Assembly: GCA_005406025.1 (NCBI GenBank)
Contig: BGZK01000146.1
Coordinates: 615,360 to 679,359 of the forward strand
Length of the DNA: 64,000 nt
Direction of reading: 5' to 3'
From: Eumeta japonica
Taxonomy: Eukaryota; Arthropoda; Insecta; Lepidoptera; Psychidae
Shown: positions 43,111 to 53,849 of the stretch, piece by piece
Position numbering within the stretch: position 1 is the first letter of the stretch
Layout: each line of letters opens with the position of its first letter
The notes under the pieces: model-generated
The model's database searches: none
What the model saw: only the letters and a program-made list of their open reading frames with translations
What the model was told of the DNA's origin: nothing
Position numbers and translations under genes: made by a program

Positions 43111-45960
43111 AACAGGTCAACTGAACATACAGTCAACTGAACCAAGTTTTGAACTAGCTATTTTTGTTGAAAACTAAAATCGCATAATACTTTTTAAACT
43201 TTTCCAGTCTTTTTATATGACAGTAAACAAAAATGATGAATTGACCAATAATAACTAATTCATGACATGATTTTGCATGGCAGCTAAGCAGAATTTTTAA
43301 CAATTGCAGTCCTTCGTAATAGTGTAAAGTGTTATTTAAAAATATTTTAAACAGTTTTAAGCGTCAATATGGCTAAATAAAAATCAGCATTTTTACTTAT
43401 AGAGTGCCATCTATTGAAAATAATTCAAAGTAGTTTCTAAGCCTTTTCATCAATAAGTGGAGCATCCTATAATTCGGATCTTAATCTATGCAATGACCAC
43501 TACGAGGTCGATACGAAATTTAATGCTAAGTATTGGTTAAGTAACCGCTGTCAATAGCAAATTAAATTGAAGTAATTATTCACGTATTTGTCGAGGCAAA
43601 ATATATGAATAACGGAAATAATCATGATTAAAAGATAATGAAAAGCGGAAAAGGTCATATGGTAATTTGTTATTGACACCATCATTATTTTAGATTGTAT
43701 TGCCAATAATGTATATGTTTAATGCTTTTGCACAAAAATAAAACTAAGCTAAATTACGCCAAAATCATACTCTTAACATTTTCTCGTTTAATAATGACGC
43801 TTTTATGTTACAAATGTACAACGTGCGGGCCGGAGCTCCATATTATCGGGAAGCATCATTTTTTGTCTAGGAATTTTAGAATTGAAGGGTTCAATGCCTA
43901 TCAAAATATATAGTTTCTTCATTATTTTTTATGTGAATTAAATACTTGAGCTTTTCCATTCTACCCGAAACAAGACTACACCGAGAAAGTGGGTTGAGTA
44001 GGTAGGTGGTAGGTGGTATACTGGGAGGCGGACGGACTCGCCCCGCTTCTAGGAGGCTAACAGTTAGTGGTCCTAGTTGGACCGCGGGAACTCTATAACG
44101 GCACTAACTTTGCCCGCTGTATTATGATGGCCGTTTAATTGTATACCCTTGCCTTCCGCGCTAGCTTACAAACGAGCGCTGTGAAACCTTGGATATACAT
44201 TTATTCGGGCACGAAGTTTTTCGCAGAAAGCGAATTTTTCCTATATTTTATCATTAATATTTTCTCTTATACAATGTCTCGATAAAATTTCGATACTGAA
44301 TAGAAATTTTCTTATACTTTGCAAATGGATTATAACTACTAGGAATACGGTAAAAAAAAGCAGCTACTCTAAAACTACGCTGTTTATAAACTATAATGTA
44401 TATTTATCTTTTGGACATATTTATCCTGAACGTATTTATATTTTTTCATATAATGACATCATACTTCGGATCACTTTACACACATTAGAAATTTCATAAA
44501 CATTAGCTGATTGCGCATCTTATTTCGTTTCAAGTTCCACTACATTTATATTGCCACATAATATTTGAGTACAAACAGATATCGCAAAGGGCTAGGTTCG
44601 GCGCATAAAGTGGGTCGAAATAAAATATTTAAGTTTTCTTTAATATTATTATCTTTTCTTACTCATATTAAATTTTTCTTGCGGAAGTACTCTCGTATTT
44701 CGAAGTTATAAACTACATCGTTGTTGTGGTTCCAATGCGGTGTCAAGTCAAGTTTTCGAGTGGCACCGATGCGATATGAATAAAAAACCTTAAAAATCTT
44801 TATCAAAATAAAAAAAGAAGAAGATGTATATCTTCTTGTGCTTCCAACGCGGCGTAATGTCGTCGAATCGATTTGTTTTTAAATCCCCTCTTTGGTCTCT
44901 GTGTCATGTACATAGGTTATACTTCGTCGCCCGCTAATATAAAGTACTTAACGTAGTACCTCATTAATTTTGCGTTAAAGCAATGCTATGGCACTGCATT
45001 AAAAGAATCAAAATTTGTAATATAATCCTGGTATCGATATTGACGTATGCCATTTTAAATAGTCTAATGCTTTTCTGATTCTTCTTGTAATTAAATCAGT
45101 TGATACGATTCGTAATAATTTCAGTAAGGAAGTTCGAACGAAAACCGGACGTATGTTAGGTAACTATCGATCGTATGTCGTTTTGTTAAACGGACGTGGT
45201 ACTACATATGATTCTCATATATTTATTTTGTAGAAAAGTAGCAAATAGCATTTAATTCTGAAAATATTAGACAGATTTCCATGAAAGTTCATTCATTGCA
45301 TACAGCCTACTTTGTCATGAGAAAATTTTGGCATACAAATCTAAATCCATCAGTTGTATACTATAGACACCCAACGGCTGATAGAACGAGAGAATTAAAA
45401 AAAATGACAAAGAAAACATAGATGGAAAAGCATAAACATAACAACAACCGGAATCAATAATGGAAGATATAGCACAGGAATTATTAGCTATCGGGAAGGG
45501 ATGTAAACGCAAGCTGGTGTTGAACAAAGTCTATTTGTTTATACAACACCCATTAAAAGAATATTATGATAAAGTAGTATCACAGTTTTGCCATTGTTTT
45601 TTATAAGTGCACCTGAAAAAACAAAAAAAAATGTCTTGTTTATTTCAATTGCAAATCCATTTACATTATCGTTTTTTTCATGCTACAACCTATTTACCGA
45701 CAAAAATCGTAAACAGTAAGTTTATAATTAATTAATGTTAAATTAACGAGAACAAGTTCAACATAATTACCTAATTAAGATTACCTAATCAAGAGATCGC
45801 GGCGTATTTTATTTCATGACACAACCTTCGGTAATAATTTAACTTGTAATAAAATATTTCATGTGAAATATAGCTCAATTCAGTTAATAAATTTATGTAA
45901 TTAATAGAAGCGATGAAATGAAACTTATGATGCAACAAAAATGTAAATATTCAAACTATA
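43111..45960. other. No gene supported
   Basis: AT-rich, with short open frames only. A GC-richer patch at about 44010-44190 (GGCGGACGGACTCGCCCCGC) has no open frame with splice signals and may be regulatory or repeat-derived. Confidence 0.3.
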
Positions 45961-45969
45961 TAAGAAACG

Positions 45970-46135
45970 AAAAATGTATATTATTTTAAATATTATCATT
46001 TTAAGCATTAATATTACAAATATTATTATTGTAAGTAATATTATGTAAAGTATTAATGTTTTCAGTATTATTATTTTAAGTATTTTTTTATGTTTCAAGT
46101 ATTTTTATTTTAATCTCTATCATTTTAAGCGCCTC
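45970..46135. repeat. Degenerate TATTATTATTTTAAGT tandem array
   Basis: Imperfect units containing ATTAT(C/T)ATTTTAAG(C/T) recur every 25-35 bases over about 160 bases, a decayed AT-rich minisatellite. Confidence 0.5.
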
Positions 46136-46299
46136 TTCCACGGTTTCCTTTCAAATTAATTTTCAAGGAAACCGTACTTTTTCTAAATTAGTTCTGAAAT
46201 GAAAAAGCATCTTTAAAGTAACATTTTTTTTTTATTTTACCTAAACTATTGTGATTTAGCTTAATAAAGTTTTTAAAATCATTATTATAATTTATCTTT

Positions 46300-46690
46300 C
46301 TCGAAAGCGGGAGACCGGTTTTCAAACACGTCGGTAAAATAATAGCTTCGAAGTTCCCATTTTATTCGGTCAAACCGAAAAGTGGCCCGAGTCAGTCGCG
46401 TCGTAACAGTACCTACAGTCCGGCGCGCGTTTGTCACGACGCGACACTAAATCGAGGCTATCGCCGCTTTGGCCCGATGTCGCTTTATAACTACTACTGT
46501 ACAGAGCATTGTCCAATTCGTTACACAACAGTTTGATTTCGCAATCATTAATGGAAGTTAAGTCGGTTACGGGGCGTCATGAGGGTCGAGAGACGTACCT
46601 CTCGCTTATTAACATACATCAATCGACATCTCTTTCTGCTGATATCCATAAATTTGTCCGCGATGGCGTCCGGTAAAAGTTGATGAATTT
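46300..46690. promoter_or_regulatory. CpG-richer island, possible regulatory DNA
   Basis: About 390 bases with many CpG steps (GTCCGGCGCGCG, CACGACGCGACAC, GCGATGGCGTCCGG) in an AT-rich context. No splice-bounded coding frame was found that I trust. Promoter or enhancer function is inference only. Confidence 0.2.
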
Positions 46691-47260
46691 AGGTAAACAG
46701 CTTTAACGAAATTTAATGCTTAGTATTGGTACATTAATTTCATAGAATTTTCTGAACGTGTACTATTAGATCATTTGCTCTTCGGTAAGAGTTCATATTA
46801 TTAAAAGTAATGTTTCCCTCAAATAAAATTATCAGAGTGACTTACTTTTAACAATATACAGTAACTTTTGTTATATTTAATTTTAGTTATACGTAATTAG
46901 GAAAGTCGATATAATTTAAGTACTCATATTCGATAAGTCTTCGCCTTCATTAAGTTCCAATAAATCATTATTTTCTGTAAAAACCTCTTATCGTTTATTT
47001 AAAAATTTTAATAACATTGTTTGTATACTGACCTGTGAAAAGCCTGTGCTTTTTAGAAGTTATGTCAGTTTGTTTTTTCTGCATATCTGTTTGTGTTAAA
47101 TGAAAACTATTGCATATAATGGAGTGGCTTTTCACAGTTCATCGAAATGTGTGTAATATTTGTAGAAAAATGGGATAAATAATTTAACTAAACAAATGTT
47201 CTTTTCTCCGTGTTTTTAAATTAAAAAGACAAAATATTTATTTTTGGAATTGTCTAACCT

Positions 47261-47282
47261 ATATATATATATATATATATAT
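47261..47282. repeat. (AT)n microsatellite
   Basis: Eleven AT units without interruption. Confidence 0.85.
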
Positions 47283-47629
47283 GAATATATGCAAACGAAT
47301 TACTAATAATGATAATACATAATGTTAATCCGTTCTTTGAATGTTTGTCTGGTACACCGTGAAATGTTCTTCTTTTCATATTCTACTTCCGGGGTTTAAT
47401 TGCCGTTCGCGTGCAGCCACTGGCGTATACTAGTATTTCACTCCTGAGCCACCTAAATCTACAAAAATAGTGTACTTATTATCGTATCCGTCTGGTATAA
47501 CAGAACCGGATTAGAAAAAGGGGAACTGCAAATCTGATACGTATCAAAACAGTATAAATAAGCAAAATTTAATAATAAAGCCAAAGAGAAGTAAAAGCGA
47601 TGTACTAGCGGTTAATAAATAACGATCAC

Positions 47630-47745
47630 GCGGTACGGTTCGATTCCCGGTACGCTGGCCGGCGCGGGCGCACCGGGCCGGCCGCCGGTCACTGGCGATC
47701 GCGGCCGGCACTCCCATCGCCGGCGCCGCAACGGATACTGATTGC
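47630..47745. other. Extreme GC-rich island with a B-box-like motif
   Basis: About 110 bases are very GC- and CpG-rich (CCGGGCCGGCCGCCGG, GGCCGGCGCGGGCGC) amid AT-rich DNA. The left edge contains GGTTCGATTCC, a perfect B-box. No matching A box or cloverleaf could be folded, so this is not called a tRNA. The - strand frame is open for 40 codons after an acceptor-like GCAATCAG (VAAPAMGVPAAIAS...), but no protein family is recognised. Confidence 0.3.
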
Positions 47746-48199
47746 ATGCGATTAAGTCGTCTGCTCCTTGTTATGTTACATTACACTGTCCCTTGTTACG
47801 GACGGTGGGATAAGTTCGAACACGTAACAGCTAAAGGATAATACATATTTGGTTACGTAAGTATTTTTTTGTTTGTAAACACATCAACACATATGATCCA
47901 TAAGTAATTCTCACATTGTTGATCAATTATAATTATCAGTTAATTTAAAAAAAAAACTAGTATAGTTGTATCCATATGATTTGTTACGGACAGCCGCGCA
48001 ATTAATGTAAATTTAAAAATTGTATTGTGTCTTATACGGGCTTAAAAGTGTTTTATATTTGTGTGTGTTCTATGTATTTTATTAAAGAGTTTTTCTGTAT
48101 AGTTTTTTAATTACCCGGGTAGGGACTAGTTTTTAGGAGAAATATTTGTTTGTTGTTTGCTTTTAGAATTTTGAATTTGATAATTAAAACATTCGAAAT

Positions 48200-48620
48200 G
48201 TAATGTGCGTGTGAGTTGCATACGAAATCGTGCTTTGGTGGGGAGGACCAATGATAGGCCTTAAAAAGCGGCCGTCATTACGGCACGGCCGCTAATCGGT
48301 GTCTCAGGCGCTAGTGGCGCCAATGCATATGTAAATTAAGTGCATGGCCACGCCTCCCCAATTAAAATGTATGCAACTCACATGGCAACGGATGCACCAC
48401 CTATAAAATGCAGTGGGGGTGGTGCATCCGACACAGTTGCTAGCCAACCGTCACCTTGTAAAGCTCGGCTTAATAAAGAAGTCTGAAAGAAAGAAAACGC
48501 TGTCCATTATTGATCGCCGCCACACTGCAAGAAATCCGCCGACCATAGAAAGAAGCGTGCGCATCGTGAAGAGAGGCAATCCGGGGTGCGGGCTTACGCG
48601 GCGATAGCCGAAATCGCCGT
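48200..48620 (+). mobile_element. LTR-like block: TATA, initiator and AATAAA, with nested inverted repeats
   Basis: TATAAAA (48402-48408) is followed 33 bases later by an initiator-like ACAGTT (A at 48435) and then AATAAA (48472-48477). This is the compact U3-R-U5 arrangement of an insect LTR. Upstream, GTGTGAGTTGCATAC (48209-48223) and its near-complement (48369-48383) flank an inner hairpin AGCGGCCGT...ACGGCCGCT. The GC-rich sequence after AATAAA has a 64-codon frame I do not trust. No second LTR, primer-binding site or gag/pol was seen, so it would be a solo LTR; boundaries are not defined. Confidence 0.35.
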
Positions 48621-48714
48621 TAAATGATTGGATTGAATGTTCACATTTTCGGCAATATAATCTGCATAGAGTAAAGATTCGAAATATTTGACTTTATAGA
48701 TAATTTATTTAGTT

Positions 48715-48965
48715 TTTAAGGTTCCTTACCCAAAAGGTGTCAAAGAGACCCTATTACTAAGTTTTCGCTGAGCGTCTGTCTGTCAGCTAGTCGTATTTTA
48801 TAAATTCCACTAGGTATACAGTTGAAATTTTCATAGAATATGTATTTCTCTTGCCGTTATGACAACAAATAATAAAAAGAAATTAAATAAAAAATTAAAA
48901 GGGGCTTCCAAGAAGAAACGTATTTTTTAGGTGTTTTATGCTCGATTTTATTAATGGCAATAGAT
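48715..48965 (+). repeat. 5' portion of a lepidopteran dispersed repeat
   Basis: AAGGTTCCTTACCCAAAAGG, GACCCTATTACTAAG, GTCTGTCTGTCAG and CAGTTGAAATTTTCA, then GCCGTTATGACAACAAATA, follow the order of a repeat family I know from many lepidopteran sequences. The expected tail (CGGAACCCT...) is missing here. Confidence 0.7.
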
Positions 48966-49227
48966 AGGTGCTTGAAATGTTCACACAGTGTGAATTACTA
49001 TAATCAAAATATAAACAAACAATAAAGACTAAATGAAATTAAAAGAGGTTTCCATACTAGAAACATGTTTTTTTTGACATTTTTGTTCAATCTTAATTTT
49101 TATTAATTTGTTTACTTTCATTTTTTTTGTTTTCGTCTTTCACTATTTTTAAAATGGTTGTAATATTGCACGGTGGGAAGGAATCCGTGTGAGTCCAATA
49201 CGAACTTGTCCATTTTAAAATAAAAAA

Positions 49228-49688
49228 TTTGGTTGCCTGTAAAGTCGGTATACGGGCGAAAGTTTTACGTGACAACGACTTTGAATGGTAAAATCATTTT
49301 AATGTGAATATTCATTCGTATAGTAGGAAGAAGGATGAAATAATAGTAACAATTTACATTTATTTATACAAAGAATTATATTTAAAACATTAATTTATAC
49401 AAAGAATCTCGCACTGAATTTCATATTAACAAAATTTTATTTTTACCTTTACACATACATACGTATTTATATACAAATATACATACAATAACTTGCAATA
49501 CATTTGTGCTATGCACTAATTCTCGCGGGCAGACCGATCATAGCGAGAGGGGAGAGACGCAAGGCATTCTGGCGGGCCTCTCTCTCTCGTTCCGCTGGTG
49601 ATCGTTACGTTACCGAGCGTTACACTTTTTCATAAGTGACTCCCAGCCGCAACCTAATTTAAGACGTTGTCACGTCAAAAAAAAAATG
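49228..49688. repeat. 0.5 kb dispersed repeat, copy 2 (inverted relative to copy 1)
   Basis: It runs from GGTTGCCTGTAAAGTCGG to GACGTTGTCACGTCAAAA and is the reverse complement of 35571-36090. Similarity is high over the outer 300 bp (ATTCATTCGTATAGTAGGAA, AATTTCATATTAACAAAATT). The inner core differs and lacks the duplicated CACGCGTCCC motif. Confidence 0.75.
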
Positions 49689-50144
49689 AAAATTAGAAAT
49701 CACGTGAATGGTTGCATAAAATGAAATGATTTATGGTAATGTGTTATAAAACAAGCAATAATTTATCCTTATTAATAAGATAAATGTGAAAGTAGCTGTC
49801 GGTGTTTCACAGCTTAGCCGCCAAACAGATTTTCATGAAATGTATTATGAGGATAGTTAAGTTCTTTGGGAAGACATAGATTTCTTATTTTAGGTTTAGT
49901 TAGGTTAATAATAAAATTGATGATATTTCTGATAAAACTCATCATCGGACCAAATATAAGTTTACTGTCTGTGCATCTCTATCTGTTTGTATGTACGTCG
50001 ATAATTATATTACCGATTTTGATGAAATTAAGTATAAGACCTCATCGTCGTGTAAAATACAGATTAGTGCTTTGTTTGTCCGTAATATTTTTAAAGCAAG
50101 ACTTATTTTGTTTCATTTAATCGACTGTCTTTATTTGCTGGTTT

Positions 50145-50400
50145 TACTTGCAGAGGAAGAGGGATGGGGGAAGAGATAAGAATCGGGAGGGAGACATGGA
50201 GGGACGAGAGGGAGATATGGAGTTTGAGGATAAGGACGTAGAAAAACGATAATGACAGCGACAAGTAGAGAAAGAGCTATTGGGGATGAGAGAAACATAA
50301 AACCGGGCATAGGATCAAGGTCGGTGTTAGTGATAGAATCAGGATCGGGTTTAATACTGGGGTTTTGATACAGATAAAAATCTCGATTAAAATGTCGGCG
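50145..50400 (-). repeat. Purine-rich hexamer tract (same family, opposite strand)
   Basis: GGGAGGGAGACATGGAGGGACGAG, AAGGTCGGTGTTAGTG and TCAGGATCGGG are the complement of the TCYCGR tracts elsewhere. The 161-codon - strand frame covering it (50131-50616) is a product of this composition and is not annotated as a gene. Confidence 0.45.
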
Positions 50401-50799
50401 TAGGCGTCGGTAAAAAAAGTTAATATTACAATAAATATAATAAGAAAAATCGAAAATTATACGTTCAAAATGTACTTCTGAGAAAACTGATACACAAATT
50501 GCTGCTTGAATATATAATTCGAATATAGACGATATGACTATTATAAAAGTGGATAATGCCTTCTTGGACCGATAAAAGGTGTAGATATGTTGTTTAGAAA
50601 TAAATAATATTAACATGGCTCTTTGTAGTGAACTAATCAGAAATCAAAGTACGTTCAGGTTTGAAAGATTTTGCATCGATTGATATATTGACCTTTACGG
50701 TCGAACTATACGATTATTAATGTTTAATATTTGACGCTCAAAGTTTGACCACAGTTGGTCGGCCTCTTTTACAATTTTAAAATTGTTGTGAAACGCACA

Positions 50800-52400
50800 G
50801 TCATTCTGACGTCATCTTATAACAATATCGTAATAAACGTTGCCGGCTCGCTTAACGATATCGGAACGTCGTCGAGTCAGATGATGACGTTGGAGAAACA
50901 CCGGCGCAACAGGGACCGGTTTTGAGAAATGAAAACGGGGATCTAGGAAAGTTATAAAGATATATTGCGTTCTCGACATCGAATTTGAAAATATATTAAT
51001 TCAAATTACGCGAAACGACAATTGCAGAATTGGAAGAATGCTACAAATGGTCAGTCGAGTTACTGTACAATAAAGTAGACGTAGGAAGCGCACCGAACAC
51101 TGTTAACAATCATGGAAGAATCTGCGATATGCACTTTTACTTAGTCGACGCGTAAAATCGAAGACTGTCGCAAAAGTTGCATAACATGTGCATTCCGGCA
51201 CGACTCCGAGAACGGTCCGCCCGACGGTGACGCGCGCGCCGTCCGCCGAGACGCTCGGGGGCGCATTACGTATACTCGCGTCGTCACGTGTCGTAACGCA
51301 ATTTCCGTTCACCCGGTGCATCGTTTACACGAAAACGTCGAAAACGGCCGGAACTCGTGCCGTCGAAGCTATTATTACGTCATCACCGCATCACAAAAAT
51401 TCTAATCGCATTGCTGATTGCCGGAGACAATATGAGTGTATACCTGTTACCCATGCCGGCCAATGTTAAGCTTTCAAAGTAAAATACAGACAGTATATTA
51501 AGTAGCGAAACAAAACCGTTCAAAGGATAAAGGAGCAAGACGGCCGTGACGAGTGGAATCAGGTCCGCCTTTCTTTCTATCGTAGACTAGACGAACCGTA
51601 TGTCTACTTATCGAAATAGCGAGGATCGGTGGGAGTGGGAGTAAGTATTTCACGCGACGGTCATCAGCCATTTCCTTGCGTTTCCTGGATAGATCTTGCT
51701 AACGTGTTAATTCTCTTGTATTTCCGTCATACATAGAATTTGCTTCGTCAAGGCAAAAGTTTTTTTTAAATTCGTGCAATTCATAAACAAACACGATAGA
51801 CCGACTATAACTTCTACTTCTTGAACATCGATTTCAGCTTACAAAAATGTCGAACATTTTGTGTATTGCGATAACATGATTTCTCATGTATGACGTTCGA
51901 ACTAAAGTGTGAGTCACTGAACAGCCACTATATGAGTGTTGTGCAACCAATTACGACGAAAATTAAAATCGAGAATTACGGAATGATATTACAAATACTT
52001 AAATAATATATTAAGCAATATTGAACCGTTTTGTCGCTAGCGAGTACCGCTTACGCGGGAATTTAATGACCGACCAGTTCTGGGTACTTACTTTAAACGG
52101 CTATGTTTACCTCTTTGAACCGTATTTGCAGTGTAAACGTTGTATTCACTTATGCAATTGTCGATTTAACTTTTGCATTCACCTATAAAATACTTAGAAA
52201 CTTCAATCGCAAATGCAACTTCGAGTGCTGCTGAATGCAATGCACAAACGTTCGTCGAGAGTGCTCATTCTACACGGTCGACCTTCAATGAACACGATAG
52301 TAGTGTGTGCGTACGCGGATATGTGTGTATACATATTATTAGGAACATGTGACTGAACACATGTGCCAGTTTGAATTAATACTGTACTAGAAAGGAACGA
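50800..52400. promoter_or_regulatory. Broad CpG-richer region, possible regulatory or 5' UTR DNA
   Basis: Several patches (50830-50940, 51180-51400, 51540-51620, 52220-52330) are richer in CpG than the surroundings. A donor-like GTAAGT on the - strand near 52090 could end a non-coding first exon. No coding frame is supported. Confidence 0.2.
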
Positions 52401-53495
52401 GTCCTAAATTAAGGCAGCCAGGACTAGATCCGTTTACAGTACATCAAAAATATACAATCAAGAAAATGAATAAAGTTTTTCTACGAATTCCCATAATCTG
52501 GCGTTGTTTATAGCTGTACAATACTGATATTGAGTTTAACAATTATGACACTCCGATATCAATGTGGTGTTGATAAGACGGGTATCCAGGTTATCAACTT
52601 TGGCAAAAACATGTGGGTGGGCAGTCGGATGAAGCAGAATTAACACAATGACATTACGTCGTCATTGACATTCATTAAATATGTCATAAGTCAGAGTCTC
52701 TTTCTCATAAAAGGTGTTAATTTTATAGCTATTTTTAAAATTTTATTCTATGTATAAAAGTATACATCTAATTTTGTATATTCAAATGAACTTGTTCTAA
52801 TTTATGTAGTGGTACTCTAACAAGACCTCGTTTTTATCAATGTTCATAGCATTCACGCTATTCCGCTGTCAACACACACTTGATATTTAATGGATCATTA
52901 TTTTCAAGATATATGTCTCTCACCATGTTTGACGATAAATGACGTAATTGATAAGCGATTGTAAAATTCGATGAAACTTCTAAAATAGAAAACATATTCA
53001 GTATTAAGTTTCACTGTGAAAAAAAATCATAGTTATACAAACTAAGAATACACTTTTTATTTCTATATCATTAAAGTTTACTGTTAAAGTTCCACTTGCA
53101 GGATAGATAAAATTGGAAAAAAACACGAAATATCTACGTGATTCAAGTTTTCTGTTGAAAGTTTTTCAATTTCTAAAATTTTAATACAAGCGTATGAAAA
53201 TGGTGACAAATGCATATTCAATGATTGTCTCGGTATTTTAAAATGCAATGTATATAATGAAATACATATTAAAAAGACTAGAAATACGAAATCATTATTC
53301 ATGGCTAGATTTAAACAAATCCGAATAATCAATCAAATATACAGCATTTCATTGAAATTAAGTAATAAATTACGGTGTCGATTTCAGTCAATTTTGTTTT
53401 TAATCTTCTGCACAACACTGATTCGGCTTTCCTTGGGTACCGGGGCCCACCTTTCTATTAACGAATTCATCATTCTCGATACCGTGAACGGTGGA

Positions 53496-53843
53496 TTAAT
53501 ATCCATCATTCTTCGCCGCGTACCCTTTTACCTGAATCCAGATTAACTCAATATTGACAGTGGCAGGTGGGATGCGCACAATACTGAATCCATATTCACT
53601 TGCCGTCTCATCGACTATACATCGCGCCGGCCGTTTCTTTTGTTGCATCACCTCTAATAGTTTAATCTTTAACAGATTTTCGGTCGCGTTCTCACCGTTT
53701 TCTCTGAATCGAACAACAATTACTTCCGCTTTCTTGTCCGCTTTTGTCGGTGCCATATTTATTTGTCTCGAATGGTGAGATGCACTATCTATCAAAACGA
53801 GAGCTGTCGTGGGACTCCCGATTGGAACCAAGTTCCTTTCGCT
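53496..53843 (-). pseudogene. DDE-superfamily transposase fragment (IS630/Tc1-mariner-like)
   Basis: The - strand frame reads TTALVLIDSASHHS, then FRENGENATENLLKIKLLEV, CIVDETASEYGFSIVRIPP and NIELIWIQVKGYAAKND. It follows the second half of a DDE transposase: the D-N-A-x-H motif (here with Asn changed to Ser), the E-x-x-x-x-x-G-H-x-V-R-L-P-P block (Gly-His now Gly-Phe), and the N-P-I-E-L-I-W catalytic Glu region (Pro lost). Without the N-terminal half and first catalytic Asp it cannot be active. About 115 codons remain open. Confidence 0.75.
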
Positions 53844-53849
53844 TTATAT

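Noticed and set aside
46560..46700. 46-codon - strand frame with a gtacgt donor-like site (KFMDISRKRCRLMYV)
   Set aside because: The frame runs through the putative donor and ends soon after; no acceptor or domain supports an exon.
47636..47650. tRNA gene suggested by GGTTCGATTCC
   Set aside because: No A box at the right distance, and neither a T-stem nor an acceptor stem can be paired.
50131..50616. 161-codon - strand frame, the longest in the window
   Set aside because: Its C-terminal half is translated purine/pyrimidine hexamer repeat (Pro/Leu/Ser-rich), and it has no domain or gene context.
51103..51469. Open frames on both strands, and a - strand peptide ARVPAVFDV resembling filamin exon 1 ARVPAVFEV
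   Set aside because: The resemblance covers about nine residues, is followed at once by a stop, lacks splice sites and is not continued by any filamin strand. Most likely chance.
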